From NCBI GenBank assembly GCA_902771155.1, contig CACXVS010000038.1, positions 1-25,277 of the forward strand: DNA of 25,277 nt, given 5' to 3'. The number at the start of each line of letters is the position of its first letter. Position 1 is the stretch's first letter. This document shows positions 13,697 to 22,633 of the stretch, piece by piece. This DNA is from an uncultured Prevotellaceae bacterium. Its GTDB lineage: Bacteria > Bacteroidota > Bacteroidia > Bacteroidales > Bacteroidaceae. Under the pieces are notes generated by a model, which saw nothing but the letters and a program-made list of their open reading frames with translations, ran no database searches and was not told the DNA's origin. The position numbers and the translations under genes were made by a program.

Positions 13697-15836
13697 AACG
13701 ATGCTGGCAGCCCTGATACTGCTGATAACACCTGTAACCATGAGCGCTCAAGATAAACTCTTCACACTCGAAGATCTGAACTTCGGCGGAACAAACTTCG
13801 CTAACCTGCGTCCACAAAATATGTGGCTGACGTGGTGGGGTGAGAAACTGGTTCAGACCGATGTGGAGGAGTGTTATACTATTGATACACAAACGGGCAA
13901 GAAGAACCTGTTGTTTTCACTCGATGACATCAACCACTGGGCAAAGAGTAACGATGAAACTTACGTTCGTCATCTGATGAATGCCACCTTTCCTTACCCC
14001 GACAAACCCATCGTGGCCTTGGGCAACATGAAAGCCTTTATACTCATAGACTTTGAAGCCAAGAAGATTATTTGGCAAGACAGCATCTCAGGTCAGGAAG
14101 CCAACGAATGGAGTCCTAAATCACTGGCCACTGCCTATGTAGAGGCCAACCAGTTGTTCGTAGCCGACGCTGATGGTAATAAGCACCAACTTTCTTCCGA
14201 CGGAAGTCGTGAGGTCGTCTATGGACAGTCTGTCCACCGCAATGAGTTCGGCATTGAGAAAGGCTCTTTCTGGAGTCCTGACGGACAACGTCTGGCATTC
14301 TACCGCATGGACCAGAGCATGGTAACAGACTATCCTCAAGTGGATGTCTTTCCCCGTGAGGCCACCTATGAGCCAGACAAGTATCCGATGGCAGGAATGA
14401 CCTCACATAAGGTGACTATTGGTGTCTATAACCTGAAAACGGATAAAACCCTTTATCTGCAAACAGGCGATCCGACCAACCGTTACTTTACTAACATCGC
14501 ATGGAGTCCAGACTCGAAAACTATATATATGTTTGAGCTGAACCGCAAGCAGAACGATTGTCGTTTGGTATCATACAATGCTGAGACTGGTGAGAAGACT
14601 GCAGAACTCTATCATGAGACATCAGAAAAATACGTTGAACCGCTGCATCCTATTCAGTTCCTACCTTGGGATGCATCGAAATTCATTATGCAGAGTCAGA
14701 AAGACGGATATAACCACCTATATCTCTTCGAAAAGAATGGTAAGGAGCTAAAACAACTGACAAAAGGTTCCTGGGTTGTGATGGAACTGTTAGGCTTCAA
14801 TCAGAAGGATAAGACAGTGGTCATCGCTTCGAACGAGAAGGATCCGCTACAACGTAACCTCTGGACTGTGAATGTTAACAATGGTAAGCGAACACTGCTC
14901 GATAATGGAAAAGGGGTCCATCATGGCACACTTTCAGCATCAGGAACTTTTGTGTACGATAAATACCAAGAGCCTGACATTCCCCTCTGCATATCTGTAG
15001 GCAGTACTAAAAAACTCCATTTCATGCCCCTGCTCTCTTCTGCAGATCCATGGAAGGATTATCAGCAGCCCATCTACGAGAATGGCAGTATTAAAGCAGC
15101 CGACGACACCACCGACTTATATTATAGGATGGTAAAACCGCACGATTTTGATGCGGCGAAGAAATACCCAACTGTGGTTTATGTCTATGGTGGCCCCCAT
15201 GCTCACAATGTTGATGCCTCCTGGCATTGGGCCAGTCGTTCGTGGGAGACCTATATGGCACAAAAAGGCTACATTCTCTTTATTCTTGACAATCGAGGGT
15301 CAGAGAACCGTGGCCGGGACTTTGAGCAGGCCACCTTCCATCAGTTAGGTCAGATTGAGATGCAAGACCAGATGAAGGGTGTGGACTTTTTGAAGACTCT
15401 TCCCTACGTAGATATGAACCGGCTGGGTGTGCATGGTTGGAGTTTTGGTGGATTTATGACCATCTCACTCATGACCAACTATCCCGATGTGTTCAAGGTT
15501 GGTGTAGCTGGAGGTCCTGTGATTGACTGGAAATGGTATGAGATTATGTATGGTGAGCGCTATATGGGTACGCCTGAGGATAATCCTGAAGGGTATGCCA
15601 AAAGCAGTCTCATAGACAAAGCTAAGAATCTGAAAGGCAAACTGCAGATTATTACCGGTTATAATGATAACACGGTGGTGCCACAGCACTGTCTGTCGTT
15701 CCTTGATGCCTGTGTCAAGGCTGGCACTCAGCCCGATTTCTTTGCCTATCCTGGTGAAGAGCACAACATGCGAGGACATGCCTCAGTACATCTGCATGAG
15801 AGAATAACTCAATATTTTGAGGACTATTTGAAGTAA
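13683..15836 (+). CDS. Secreted dipeptidyl peptidase IV-type prolyl peptidase (S9 family)
   Basis: This 717-residue periplasmic serine peptidase probably removes Xaa-Pro dipeptides from peptides. A signal peptide (MMKIKTMLAALILLITPVTMSAQ) leads to a DPP IV beta-propeller (about 90-440; includes WSPDGQRLAFYRMD and WSPDSKTIYMFELN) and a C-terminal alpha/beta hydrolase domain. The catalytic triad is Ser587 (GWSFGG), Asp662 (GYNDNTV) and His694 (GEEHNMRGH). The start at 13683 (or 13686) is set by the signal peptide; the open frame extends 60 codons upstream, but only as a shadow of the methyltransferase gene. The overlap of 14 nt with that gene suggests one transcript and translational coupling. 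DPP IV lets these amino-acid-fermenting bacteria use proline-rich peptides. Confidence 0.94.
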   Translation: MMKIKTMLAALILLITPVTMSAQDKLFTLEDLNFGGTNFANLRPQNMWLTWWGEKLVQTDVEECYTIDTQTGKKNLLFSLDDINHWAKSNDETYVRHLMNATFPYPDKPIVALGNMKAFILIDFEAKKIIWQDSISGQEANEWSPKSLATAYVEANQLFVADADGNKHQLSSDGSREVVYGQSVHRNEFGIEKGSFWSPDGQRLAFYRMDQSMVTDYPQVDVFPREATYEPDKYPMAGMTSHKVTIGVYNLKTDKTLYLQTGDPTNRYFTNIAWSPDSKTIYMFELNRKQNDCRLVSYNAETGEKTAELYHETSEKYVEPLHPIQFLPWDASKFIMQSQKDGYNHLYLFEKNGKELKQLTKGSWVVMELLGFNQKDKTVVIASNEKDPLQRNLWTVNVNNGKRTLLDNGKGVHHGTLSASGTFVYDKYQEPDIPLCISVGSTKKLHFMPLLSSADPWKDYQQPIYENGSIKAADDTTDLYYRMVKPHDFDAAKKYPTVVYVYGGPHAHNVDASWHWASRSWETYMAQKGYILFILDNRGSENRGRDFEQATFHQLGQIEMQDQMKGVDFLKTLPYVDMNRLGVHGWSFGGFMTISLMTNYPDVFKVGVAGGPVIDWKWYEIMYGERYMGTPEDNPEGYAKSSLIDKAKNLKGKLQIITGYNDNTVVPQHCLSFLDACVKAGTQPDFFAYPGEEHNMRGHASVHLHERITQYFEDYLK

Positions 15837-15843
15837 TTAAGGT

Positions 15844-15878
15844 AATTGAGAATTGAAGATTGAAAATTGAAAATTGAA
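15844..15878. repeat. AATTGAA 7-bp tandem repeat upstream of purD
   Basis: There are five 7-bp units, 15844-15878: AATTGAG, AATTGAA, GATTGAA, AATTGAA, AATTGAA. They end 9 nt before the purD ATG. The tract fills most of the 51-nt gap between the peptidase and purD. Confidence 0.75.
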
Positions 15879-15887
15879 ATAAACGAA

Positions 15888-17156
15888 ATGAAAATCTTAC
15901 TATTAGGAAGTGGCGGACGTGAGCACGCCCTAGCTTGGAAAATCGCTCAGAGCAAAAAGTGTGAGAAACTCTATATTGCCCCAGGTAATGCCGGAACAGG
16001 AAACTGTGGTGAGAATGTTGCCATGAAGGCCGATGACTTCGAGGCCATCAAGAATTTTGTTGTCGAGAAGGGCGTCAACATGGTAGTAGTCGGTCCTGAG
16101 GATCCACTGGTAAAAGGCATCTATGATGAGTTGGGAGCCGATGCTCGTACTAAGGATGTTCCTGTCATTGGCCCTTCGAAGGCCGGTGCCGTGCTCGAAG
16201 GCTCAAAGGATTTCGCGAAGGGGTTTATGCAGCGTCATCATATCCCCACAGCCCGTTACCAGACTTTCGACGGCGAGCATCTGGAGGAGGGATTAAAGTT
16301 CCTGGAGACGCTCGATGCTCCCTATGTATTAAAGGCCGATGGTCTCTGCGCCGGTAAGGGGGTACTCATCCTCCCAACTCTTGACGAGGCTAAAAAAGAA
16401 TTGAAAGAGATGTTGGGCGGTATGTTTGGCAATGCCTCATCGCAGGTGGTAATCGAGGAGTTCCTGAGCGGCATCGAGTGTTCTGTATTCGTACTGACCG
16501 ATGGTAAGAACTATAAGATTCTGCCCGAGGCAAAAGACTACAAGCGCATTGGCGAACACGATACTGGTCTGAACACTGGTGGCATGGGTAGTGTAACACC
16601 TGTACCTTTTGCCACTAAAGAGTGGATGCAAAAGGTTGAGGATCGCATTATCCGTCCTACTGTAGAAGGACTGTCAGCAGAGAATATCGACTATAAGGGT
16701 TTTATTTTTTTCGGACTGATCAATGTAAAGGGTGAACCCATGGTGATTGAATACAACTGTCGTATGGGCGACCCTGAAACAGAAAGTGTGATGCTACGTC
16801 TGAAGAGCGATATTGTAGATCTGTTCGAAGGTGTGGCCGAAGGGAACCTAGACCAGCGCCGTATTGAGTTTGACCCCCGTGCAGCTGTCTGTGTCATGCT
16901 GGTGAGTGGCGGTTATCCCCAGGAGTACAAGAAGGGTTACCCCATCACAGGTATCGAGAATGTAGAGGGTTCCATCGTCTTCCATAGTGGAACAGCCCTC
17001 AAAGATGGTAAGGTCGTGACAAACGGCGGTCGTGTAATCGCTGTGAGCAGTTATGGCAATGACAAAGCCGAAGCCCTTCAGAAATCATTCGAAGAGGCCC
17101 AAAAGATACAATTTACCGACAAATACTTCCGTCGAGATATCGGAGCAGACCTGTAA
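15888..17156 (+). CDS. purD: Phosphoribosylamine--glycine ligase (GAR synthetase)
   Basis: PurD joins glycine to 5-phosphoribosylamine using ATP, the second step of purine synthesis, in the cytoplasm. The 422 residues match the family. The N-terminal domain has [18 protein letters not shown]. The ATP-grasp domain has [33 protein letters not shown] and [17 protein letters not shown], and the metal-binding region has [13 protein letters not shown]. The ATG at 15888 gives the conserved N-terminus; an in-frame ATG at 15867 lies in the 7-bp repeat tract and is rejected. No other pur genes are in the window. Confidence 0.97.
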   Translation: MKILLLGSGGREHALAWKIAQSKKCEKLYIAPGNAGTGNCGENVAMKADDFEAIKNFVVEKGVNMVVVGPEDPLVKGIYDELGADARTKDVPVIGPSKAGAVLEGSKDFAKGFMQRHHIPTARYQTFDGEHLEEGLKFLETLDAPYVLKADGLCAGKGVLILPTLDEAKKELKEMLGGMFGNASSQVVIEEFLSGIECSVFVLTDGKNYKILPEAKDYKRIGEHDTGLNTGGMGSVTPVPFATKEWMQKVEDRIIRPTVEGLSAENIDYKGFIFFGLINVKGEPMVIEYNCRMGDPETESVMLRLKSDIVDLFEGVAEGNLDQRRIEFDPRAAVCVMLVSGGYPQEYKKGYPITGIENVEGSIVFHSGTALKDGKVVTNGGRVIAVSSYGNDKAEALQKSFEEAQKIQFTDKYFRRDIGADL

Positions 17157-17171
17157 ACGGGCAATAACGGC

Positions 17172-18110
17172 ATGAGACGGATACAGAACAAGGTGGCTGA
17201 GAGCCGAAGGACTCTGCCATTGGCGATACTTTATAGTGTCGCCATTTGGCTGGTGGCAGGATTGATTTCTAAACAATGGTGGATACAGTTAGCCCTGTTC
17301 CTACTCTCTACCTACCTGATGATGCACATGAACAATATCAATGTGCTCATTCGCATCTTCAGCCGCATGGTTTCCGTCTCCTTTATTGTCTTATCCACCT
17401 CGGCCGTTTTCCTGTTTCCTTCCATTAATGGAAGTTTTGTCCAACTGTGTTTTATTGCTTCTCTGTTATCCTTTTACAACTGTTATCAGGACACAGAGTC
17501 ACCAGGCTGGACCTTTTACGCCTTCCTTTGTCTTGGCATGGGGAGTATCGTAGAAATACATATCCTGTATTTTGTTCCTATTTTCTGGCTGATGATGATT
17601 ATCATCGTCTATTCCCTCTCCTGGCGCAACTTTATGGCCTCGTTGGTAGGGATGCTGACTCCCTATTGGTTCTGGATACCCTGGATGCTCTGGCACCACA
17701 ATGGTGACCTGACGGTTTTGACGAACCACATCTCTGCATTAATCGACTTCCAAGCTCCCCAAGTGAATCCACTGACAACACAGCAAACAATGCTCCTTGT
17801 ATTCGTCGCCGTATTAGGTGTAACGGGAGCCATCCATTTCCTGCGAAGAAGTACGTTCGACAAGATTCGCACCCGCCAGCTATATTATAGTTTCTTCATC
17901 ATAGGCACCTCTGCCTTTATCTTCCTGATACTCCAGCCTCAGCATTATGACACGCTAATACGTATCATGATTATTGCTGTCAGTCCGCTTATCGGTCACT
18001 TCCTGGCCTTGACAAAAACGAAGATCACCAACATCGCTTTCATCGTCATCACGATAGCTGTTTTAGTCTTAACCGCTTTCAACCTATGGACTTCATCATC
18101 TCATTTCTGA
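17172..18110 (+). CDS. Polytopic membrane protein of unknown function
   Basis: This 312-residue protein has about eight or nine predicted transmembrane segments, for example LAILYSVAIWLVAGLI, WIQLALFLLSTYLMM, VSVSFIVLSTSAVFLF, LCFIASLLSFYNC, ILYFVPIFWLMMIIIVYSL and TIAVLVLTAFNLWT. The start is basic (MRRIQNKVAESRR), which puts the N-terminus inside. I do not recognise a named family. Bacteroidota genomes often carry such small polytopic proteins beside purD and VTT genes, but that is recall and not seen here. The gene begins 15 nt after purD and overlaps the following VTT gene by 25 nt, so it is probably in the same transcript as both. Confidence 0.75.
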   Translation: MRRIQNKVAESRRTLPLAILYSVAIWLVAGLISKQWWIQLALFLLSTYLMMHMNNINVLIRIFSRMVSVSFIVLSTSAVFLFPSINGSFVQLCFIASLLSFYNCYQDTESPGWTFYAFLCLGMGSIVEIHILYFVPIFWLMMIIIVYSLSWRNFMASLVGMLTPYWFWIPWMLWHHNGDLTVLTNHISALIDFQAPQVNPLTTQQTMLLVFVAVLGVTGAIHFLRRSTFDKIRTRQLYYSFFIIGTSAFIFLILQPQHYDTLIRIMIIAVSPLIGHFLALTKTKITNIAFIVITIAVLVLTAFNLWTSSSHF

Positions 18111-18538
18111 CTCAATATGGTTACTGGGGCATGTTGTTGGCAGCCTTTCTGGCTGGCAGTTTCTTCCCTTTTTCCAGTGAGGCAGTGATAATTGGTCTGA
18201 TAGCTTCTGGTCTTGACCCTTGGATCTTAATGATCTACGGCACTATTGGCAATGTACTGGGCAGTATCGTCAATTACGGTTTAGGTCGTTTGGGGAAGAT
18301 GGAGTGGATAGAGAAGTACCTCCATGTAAAAAAGACCGATCTTGATAAAGCCCATCGTTTCATGGCAGGGCGTGGTGCCTGGATGGGATTCTTCGCCTTC
18401 CTGCCCGTCTTAGGCAGTGCCATCACCATCGCCCTGGGACTGATGCGTTCCAACATCGTCATCACGTTCATCGCCATTACTCTTGGCAAGATATTCCGTT
18501 ATATTATCTTAATTTACGGAGTGGGACTATTTATATAG
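18086..18538 (+). CDS. YqaA/DedA-family small membrane protein (VTT domain)
   Basis: This 150-residue membrane protein carries a VTT (SNARE-associated) fold. It has an amphipathic re-entrant start (MDFIISFLTQYGYWGMLLAAFLAGSFFPFSSEAVIIGL) with the acidic residue in a membrane segment that is typical of the family. A central GTIGNVLGSIVNYGLGRLGKMEW and a second half with FLPVLGSAITIALGLMR follow. YqaA/DedA relatives help move lipid carriers or phospholipids across the inner membrane; which lipid is moved here cannot be read. The overlap of 25 nt with the preceding membrane gene suggests translational coupling. Confidence 0.85.
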   Translation: MDFIISFLTQYGYWGMLLAAFLAGSFFPFSSEAVIIGLIASGLDPWILMIYGTIGNVLGSIVNYGLGRLGKMEWIEKYLHVKKTDLDKAHRFMAGRGAWMGFFAFLPVLGSAITIALGLMRSNIVITFIAITLGKIFRYIILIYGVGLFI

Positions 18539-18551
18539 ACATATTTTTTCG

Positions 18552-18559
18552 TACCTTTG
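18552..18559 (+). promoter_or_regulatory. Promoter -7 box of the DUF2723 gene
   Basis: TACCTTTG followed by C matches the -7 consensus, 42 nt before the ATG at 18602. The expected -33 position has TTTA (18530-18533), not TTTG. It suggests that the glycosyltransferase, deacetylase and GH3 genes start a new transcript. Confidence 0.6.
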
Positions 18560-18601
18560 CAACCATATTAAGATTTTATCATTAAAACAGCATATCATTA
18601 G

Positions 18602-21600
18602 ATGAAACAATTTAGAGTGGTAGATAATGCCTTAGGCTGGTTGTCATTTCTGATAGCGGCCTTCGTCTATTGTTCTACAATCGAACCTACAGCCAGTTTC
18701 TGGGACTGTCCGGAATTCATCACTACAGGTTATAAACTGGAAATCGGACATCCCCCCGGGGCACCGTTCTTTATGCTTACGGCCAATCTCTTTTCACAGT
18801 TTACCAGCGACCCCACCCAGGTGGCTCGGATGGTGAATATGATGAGCGCCCTACTTTCGGCTACTTGTATTCTGTTCCTCTTCTGGAGCATTACGCATCT
18901 TACCCGCCGTTTGCTTATTGGCGACTGGAGCGAACTTACCACCCCTAAGTTCATTGCCATCGAGGCTTCTGGCTTGGTGGGAGCTTTGATATACATGTTC
19001 AGCGATACTTTCTGGTTCTCAGCTGTTGAAGGCGAGGTATATGCCTATTCTTCTGCGTTTACGGCCGTCGTATTCTGGCTCATCCTGAAATGGGAGGATG
19101 TGGCCGACGAACCTCATAGTGACCGATGGTTGGTGCTTATCATGTATATGACAGGACTCTCCATTGGTGTCCATTTGCTGAACCTGCTTTGTGTGCCTGC
19201 TATCGTATTGGTATGGTACTATCGTCGTTTCCCTGATGCCAACCTCAAGGGCTCTCTCATTGCCTTAGGCATTTCTCTCGTCATTCTGGCAGCTGTGCTC
19301 TATGGTGTGGTGCCTGGTATCATCACCGTTGGCGGATGGTTTGAGTTGTTCTTTGTCAACACCCTCGGCATGCCGTTCAATACGGGAGAAATCATCTATA
19401 TTATCCTGCTTGTGGCATGTGTCATCTGGGCAGTCTATGAAACGCAGACGCAGAAACACAGTCAGAAAGTCCAGAACATTGCCTTCCTGCTTTCAGTAGG
19501 CATGCTAGGCATCCCATTCTACGGTTGGGGATGGTCGGCCTTCATCATCGGCATCATTGTACTGACAGTCCTCTGGTTCGTTCTGGGTTACAATAAAGAC
19601 AAGCAGCCCCTTATCTCTGCCCGCATCAAGAATACAATGCTGCTCTGCATGCTGATGCTAATGATTGGATATTCCACATACGCACTCATCGTAATCCGTT
19701 CTTCTGCGAATCCTCCAATGGACCAGAACTCGCCTGAGGATATTTTCACCCTCGGCGACTATCTCGGACGCGACCAATACGGGCAACGCCCTCTGTTCTA
19801 TGGTCAGGCCTATACCTCACAGGTCGCATTGGAAACCGACGGCCAGTACTGTCGTCCTGTCATGTCAAAGGGCAAACCGGTATGGCAGCGCAAGGAGAAG
19901 GCTTCGTCTGATGAGAAAGACTCTTACTTCATAGTCCGAACGAAGGATGAGTATAAGTATGCCCAGAACATGTTGTTCCCTCGTATGTATGATGCTGGTC
20001 ATGCTGCAGCCTACGAGTCGTGGATGGGAGGTGTGGATGGTTCTGAGGTCGCTTATGACCGTTGTGGCGAGCCTATGACAGTTAAGGTACCTACACAACT
20101 GGAGAACATCCGTTTTTTCCTTTCCTACCAGTGTAATTTCATGTACTGGCGTTATTTTATGTGGAATTTCGCAGGTCGTCAGAATGATATCCAGGGCAAT
20201 GGGGAACTGGAACACGGCAACTGGCTCTCTGGAATTCCGTTCATCGACAATGCCCGTCTCGGCGACCAGTCGATGCTCCCCGACGAATTGAAGGAGAACA
20301 AAGGACATAACGTCTTCTATTGTCTGCCCCTCATCCTCGGTTTACTCGGCCTCTTCTGGCAGGCCTGGTACACCCGCAAGCGCAAGGTTGACGAGAAAAC
20401 CATAGACGACCCCATCGGCATCCGCCAGTTTTGGGTGGTGTTCTTCCTGTTCTTTATGACAGGTCTGGCCATCGTCATCTATCTGAACCAGACACCAATG
20501 CAGCCTCGTGAGCGCGACTATGCTTATGCAGGCTCGTTCTATGCCTTTGCAATATGGTGTGGTATGGGTGTTGCAGCCATCATCGATTGGTTGAACCGCA
20601 AACTGAAGAAGGAGAACCTTATCGTTGCCGGTCTGGTATCTGTAGTATGTTTGTTGGTTCCCATCCAAATGGCTTCTCAGACTTGGGATGATCACGACCG
20701 CTCTGGCCGCTACTGTTGCCGCGACTTTGGAAAGAACTATCTCATGACACTTCAGGAGCAGGGCAACCCCATTATCTATACCAACGGTGACAACGACACC
20801 TTCCCACTCTGGTATAACCAGGATACAGAAAGTGTACGTACCGATGCCCGTGTCTGCAACCTATCTTATCTGCAGACCGACTGGTATATCGACCAAATGC
20901 GCCGTCCTGCCTATGATTCTCCCTCGGTGCCCATCACCTGGAGCCGTCTGGAGTATTGTGCGGGTACCAACGAATATGTGCAAGTCGATCCCTCACTTAA
21001 GGAACAAGTCATCCAACTCTACGAGGAACAGCCCGAAGCTGCCCGTGAGCAGTTTGGTGATGAGCCCTTCGAATTGAAGAATATCCTCAAGAACTGGGTA
21101 CGCACTACACATAAGGACTTCCATGTCATCCCCACCGATACAGTCTATGTCACCATCGACAAGGAGGCTGTTCGTAAAAGTGGCATGATGATGGCAGCCG
21201 ACTCGATTCCCGATCGAATGGTTATTTCCCTAAAGGGTAAGAGTGCCCTCTACAAGGGCGACCTGATGATTCTCGAGATGATTGCCCAGTGCAACTGGAC
21301 ACGTCCTATCTATGTGGCTATGACCGTTGGTTCCGAAAACTACATGAACCTAGGTGAGCATTTCGTTCAGGAGGGTCTCGCCAACCGTATTACTCCTTTC
21401 CGTACCTACTACACCGATGACCGTGGCAATCTGGTGCCTATGGAAGGTGTGAAGCACTTCGATACAGAGAAGGTATTTGACAACGTCATGCACAAGTTCA
21501 AATTTGGCGGCATTGACAAACCAGGTGTCTATCTCGACGAAACAGTCATGCGCATGTGCTTTACCCACCGCCGTCTGCTCTCTCAACTGGCCCTGAACCT

Positions 21601-21982
21601 TGTTCAGGAAGGTGACACTGTAAGAGCTAAGCAAGTGCTCGACAAGGCTGAGAAGGAAATCCCCAACTATAACGTAAATCATGACTATCAGAGCGGCTCA
21701 CTCGACCTCGTACGTGCTTACGCCCTGACGGGCCAGGATCAGAAAGCCCAATCATTGCTTGACGAACTTTGGAAGAAGTCATGCCAGTATCTGCAGTGGT
21801 ATTGTTCACTCGACGATATGCGATTCAGTAGTTCCGAGCGTGAATGCATGCTCCACATCTATATCATGCAACAGATGCTCGACGTGCAGGATGTCATCTC
21901 TCAGGAAGAAGCAGACAAGAAAGAGAAACAGCTCGAGGGATATATGCGTCTCTACCAGTCGAAAGGAGGATCGTGGGAGTAA
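18602..21982 (+). CDS. DUF2723 (TMEM260/GT117-like) membrane glycosyltransferase
   Basis: This 1126-residue inner-membrane protein has a long polytopic N-terminal half and a soluble C-terminal region. The first periplasmic loop contains FWDCPEF (Asp35, Glu38), the acidic motif expected of GT-C lipid-linked-sugar transferases, then GHPPGAPFFMLTANLF. DUF2723 proteins are related to TMEM260, an O-mannosyltransferase (CAZy GT117). By analogy it may add sugar from a lipid carrier to exported proteins or another envelope polymer; the substrate is not shown. A second loop near residue 630 has NQTPMQPRERDYAYAGSFYAF, typical of the family. The C-terminal part (about 990-1110) has TPR-like helices. It starts a transcript that probably includes the deacetylase 15 nt downstream. 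Confidence 0.88.
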   Translation: MKQFRVVDNALGWLSFLIAAFVYCSTIEPTASFWDCPEFITTGYKLEIGHPPGAPFFMLTANLFSQFTSDPTQVARMVNMMSALLSATCILFLFWSITHLTRRLLIGDWSELTTPKFIAIEASGLVGALIYMFSDTFWFSAVEGEVYAYSSAFTAVVFWLILKWEDVADEPHSDRWLVLIMYMTGLSIGVHLLNLLCVPAIVLVWYYRRFPDANLKGSLIALGISLVILAAVLYGVVPGIITVGGWFELFFVNTLGMPFNTGEIIYIILLVACVIWAVYETQTQKHSQKVQNIAFLLSVGMLGIPFYGWGWSAFIIGIIVLTVLWFVLGYNKDKQPLISARIKNTMLLCMLMLMIGYSTYALIVIRSSANPPMDQNSPEDIFTLGDYLGRDQYGQRPLFYGQAYTSQVALETDGQYCRPVMSKGKPVWQRKEKASSDEKDSYFIVRTKDEYKYAQNMLFPRMYDAGHAAAYESWMGGVDGSEVAYDRCGEPMTVKVPTQLENIRFFLSYQCNFMYWRYFMWNFAGRQNDIQGNGELEHGNWLSGIPFIDNARLGDQSMLPDELKENKGHNVFYCLPLILGLLGLFWQAWYTRKRKVDEKTIDDPIGIRQFWVVFFLFFMTGLAIVIYLNQTPMQPRERDYAYAGSFYAFAIWCGMGVAAIIDWLNRKLKKENLIVAGLVSVVCLLVPIQMASQTWDDHDRSGRYCCRDFGKNYLMTLQEQGNPIIYTNGDNDTFPLWYNQDTESVRTDARVCNLSYLQTDWYIDQMRRPAYDSPSVPITWSRLEYCAGTNEYVQVDPSLKEQVIQLYEEQPEAAREQFGDEPFELKNILKNWVRTTHKDFHVIPTDTVYVTIDKEAVRKSGMMMAADSIPDRMVISLKGKSALYKGDLMILEMIAQCNWTRPIYVAMTVGSENYMNLGEHFVQEGLANRITPFRTYYTDDRGNLVPMEGVKHFDTEKVFDNVMHKFKFGGIDKPGVYLDETVMRMCFTHRRLLSQLALNLVQEGDTVRAKQVLDKAEKEIPNYNVNHDYQSGSLDLVRAYALTGQDQKAQSLLDELWKKSCQYLQWYCSLDDMRFSSSERECMLHIYIMQQMLDVQDVISQEEADKKEKQLEGYMRLYQSKGGSWE

Positions 21983-21997
21983 TATAATAGTGATTAG

Positions 21998-22609
21998 ATG
22001 TTCATAGAACAACCCGCAATTTATCTCCGCTGGCTCTATCCGAAAGCCTATTGGAGAATGGACCGTCACGACAAGTCAGTCTATCTGACTTTTGATGATG
22101 GCCCCATTCCAGAGGCTACTCCCTTCATCCTTGACATTCTGAAGCAGTTTGATGCCAAAGCCACCTTCTTCATGGTTGGTGATAATGTGCGAAAATATCC
22201 TGAACTCTTTGAACGCATCATCGCTGAAGGCCATCAAGTGGGCAACCACACCCACAATCACATACAAGGTCTGACACATTCCATTAAGGAGTATAGTTAT
22301 AACGTAGAGAAGGCTAACACCTACATTAAAAGCCGCTACGTTCGTCCACCACATGGTTGGATGCGCTTGGCCCAATACGCATGGCTCAGTCGGAAATTCA
22401 AGATTGTCATGTGGGACCTTGTCACGCGTGACTACTCCAAATGGCTTACTGCCGAGGATGTGGTAAATAATATAAAAAGGTACGCGCGCAACGGTTCCAT
22501 TATCACTTTCCACGACTCGCTGAAGTCTATTGACAAGTTACGCACAGCCCTCCCTGAGTCGCTCCAATGGCTCAAGGACCAGGGCTATTCATTCAAGACT
22601 TTCCCTTAG
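21998..22609 (+). CDS. Polysaccharide deacetylase (NodB/CE4 family)
   Basis: This 203-residue enzyme is probably a metal-dependent carbohydrate N-deacetylase. The NodB motifs are present: TFDDGP (31-36, with base Asp33 and metal Asp34), the metal-binding HTHNH (His84, His88), YVRPPHGW, IVMWDLVTRDYS and the C-terminal ITFHDS with the active-site His. Such enzymes remove acetyl groups from peptidoglycan or surface polysaccharide. No clear signal peptide is seen; the start MFIEQPAIYLRWLYPKAYW is only weakly hydrophobic, so its location is uncertain. It lies 15 nt after the DUF2723 gene and 24 nt before the GH3 gene, probably in one transcript. Confidence 0.9.
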   Translation: MFIEQPAIYLRWLYPKAYWRMDRHDKSVYLTFDDGPIPEATPFILDILKQFDAKATFFMVGDNVRKYPELFERIIAEGHQVGNHTHNHIQGLTHSIKEYSYNVEKANTYIKSRYVRPPHGWMRLAQYAWLSRKFKIVMWDLVTRDYSKWLTAEDVVNNIKRYARNGSIITFHDSLKSIDKLRTALPESLQWLKDQGYSFKTFP

Positions 22610-22633
22610 GACTATACAAACCTCTAAAACAAT

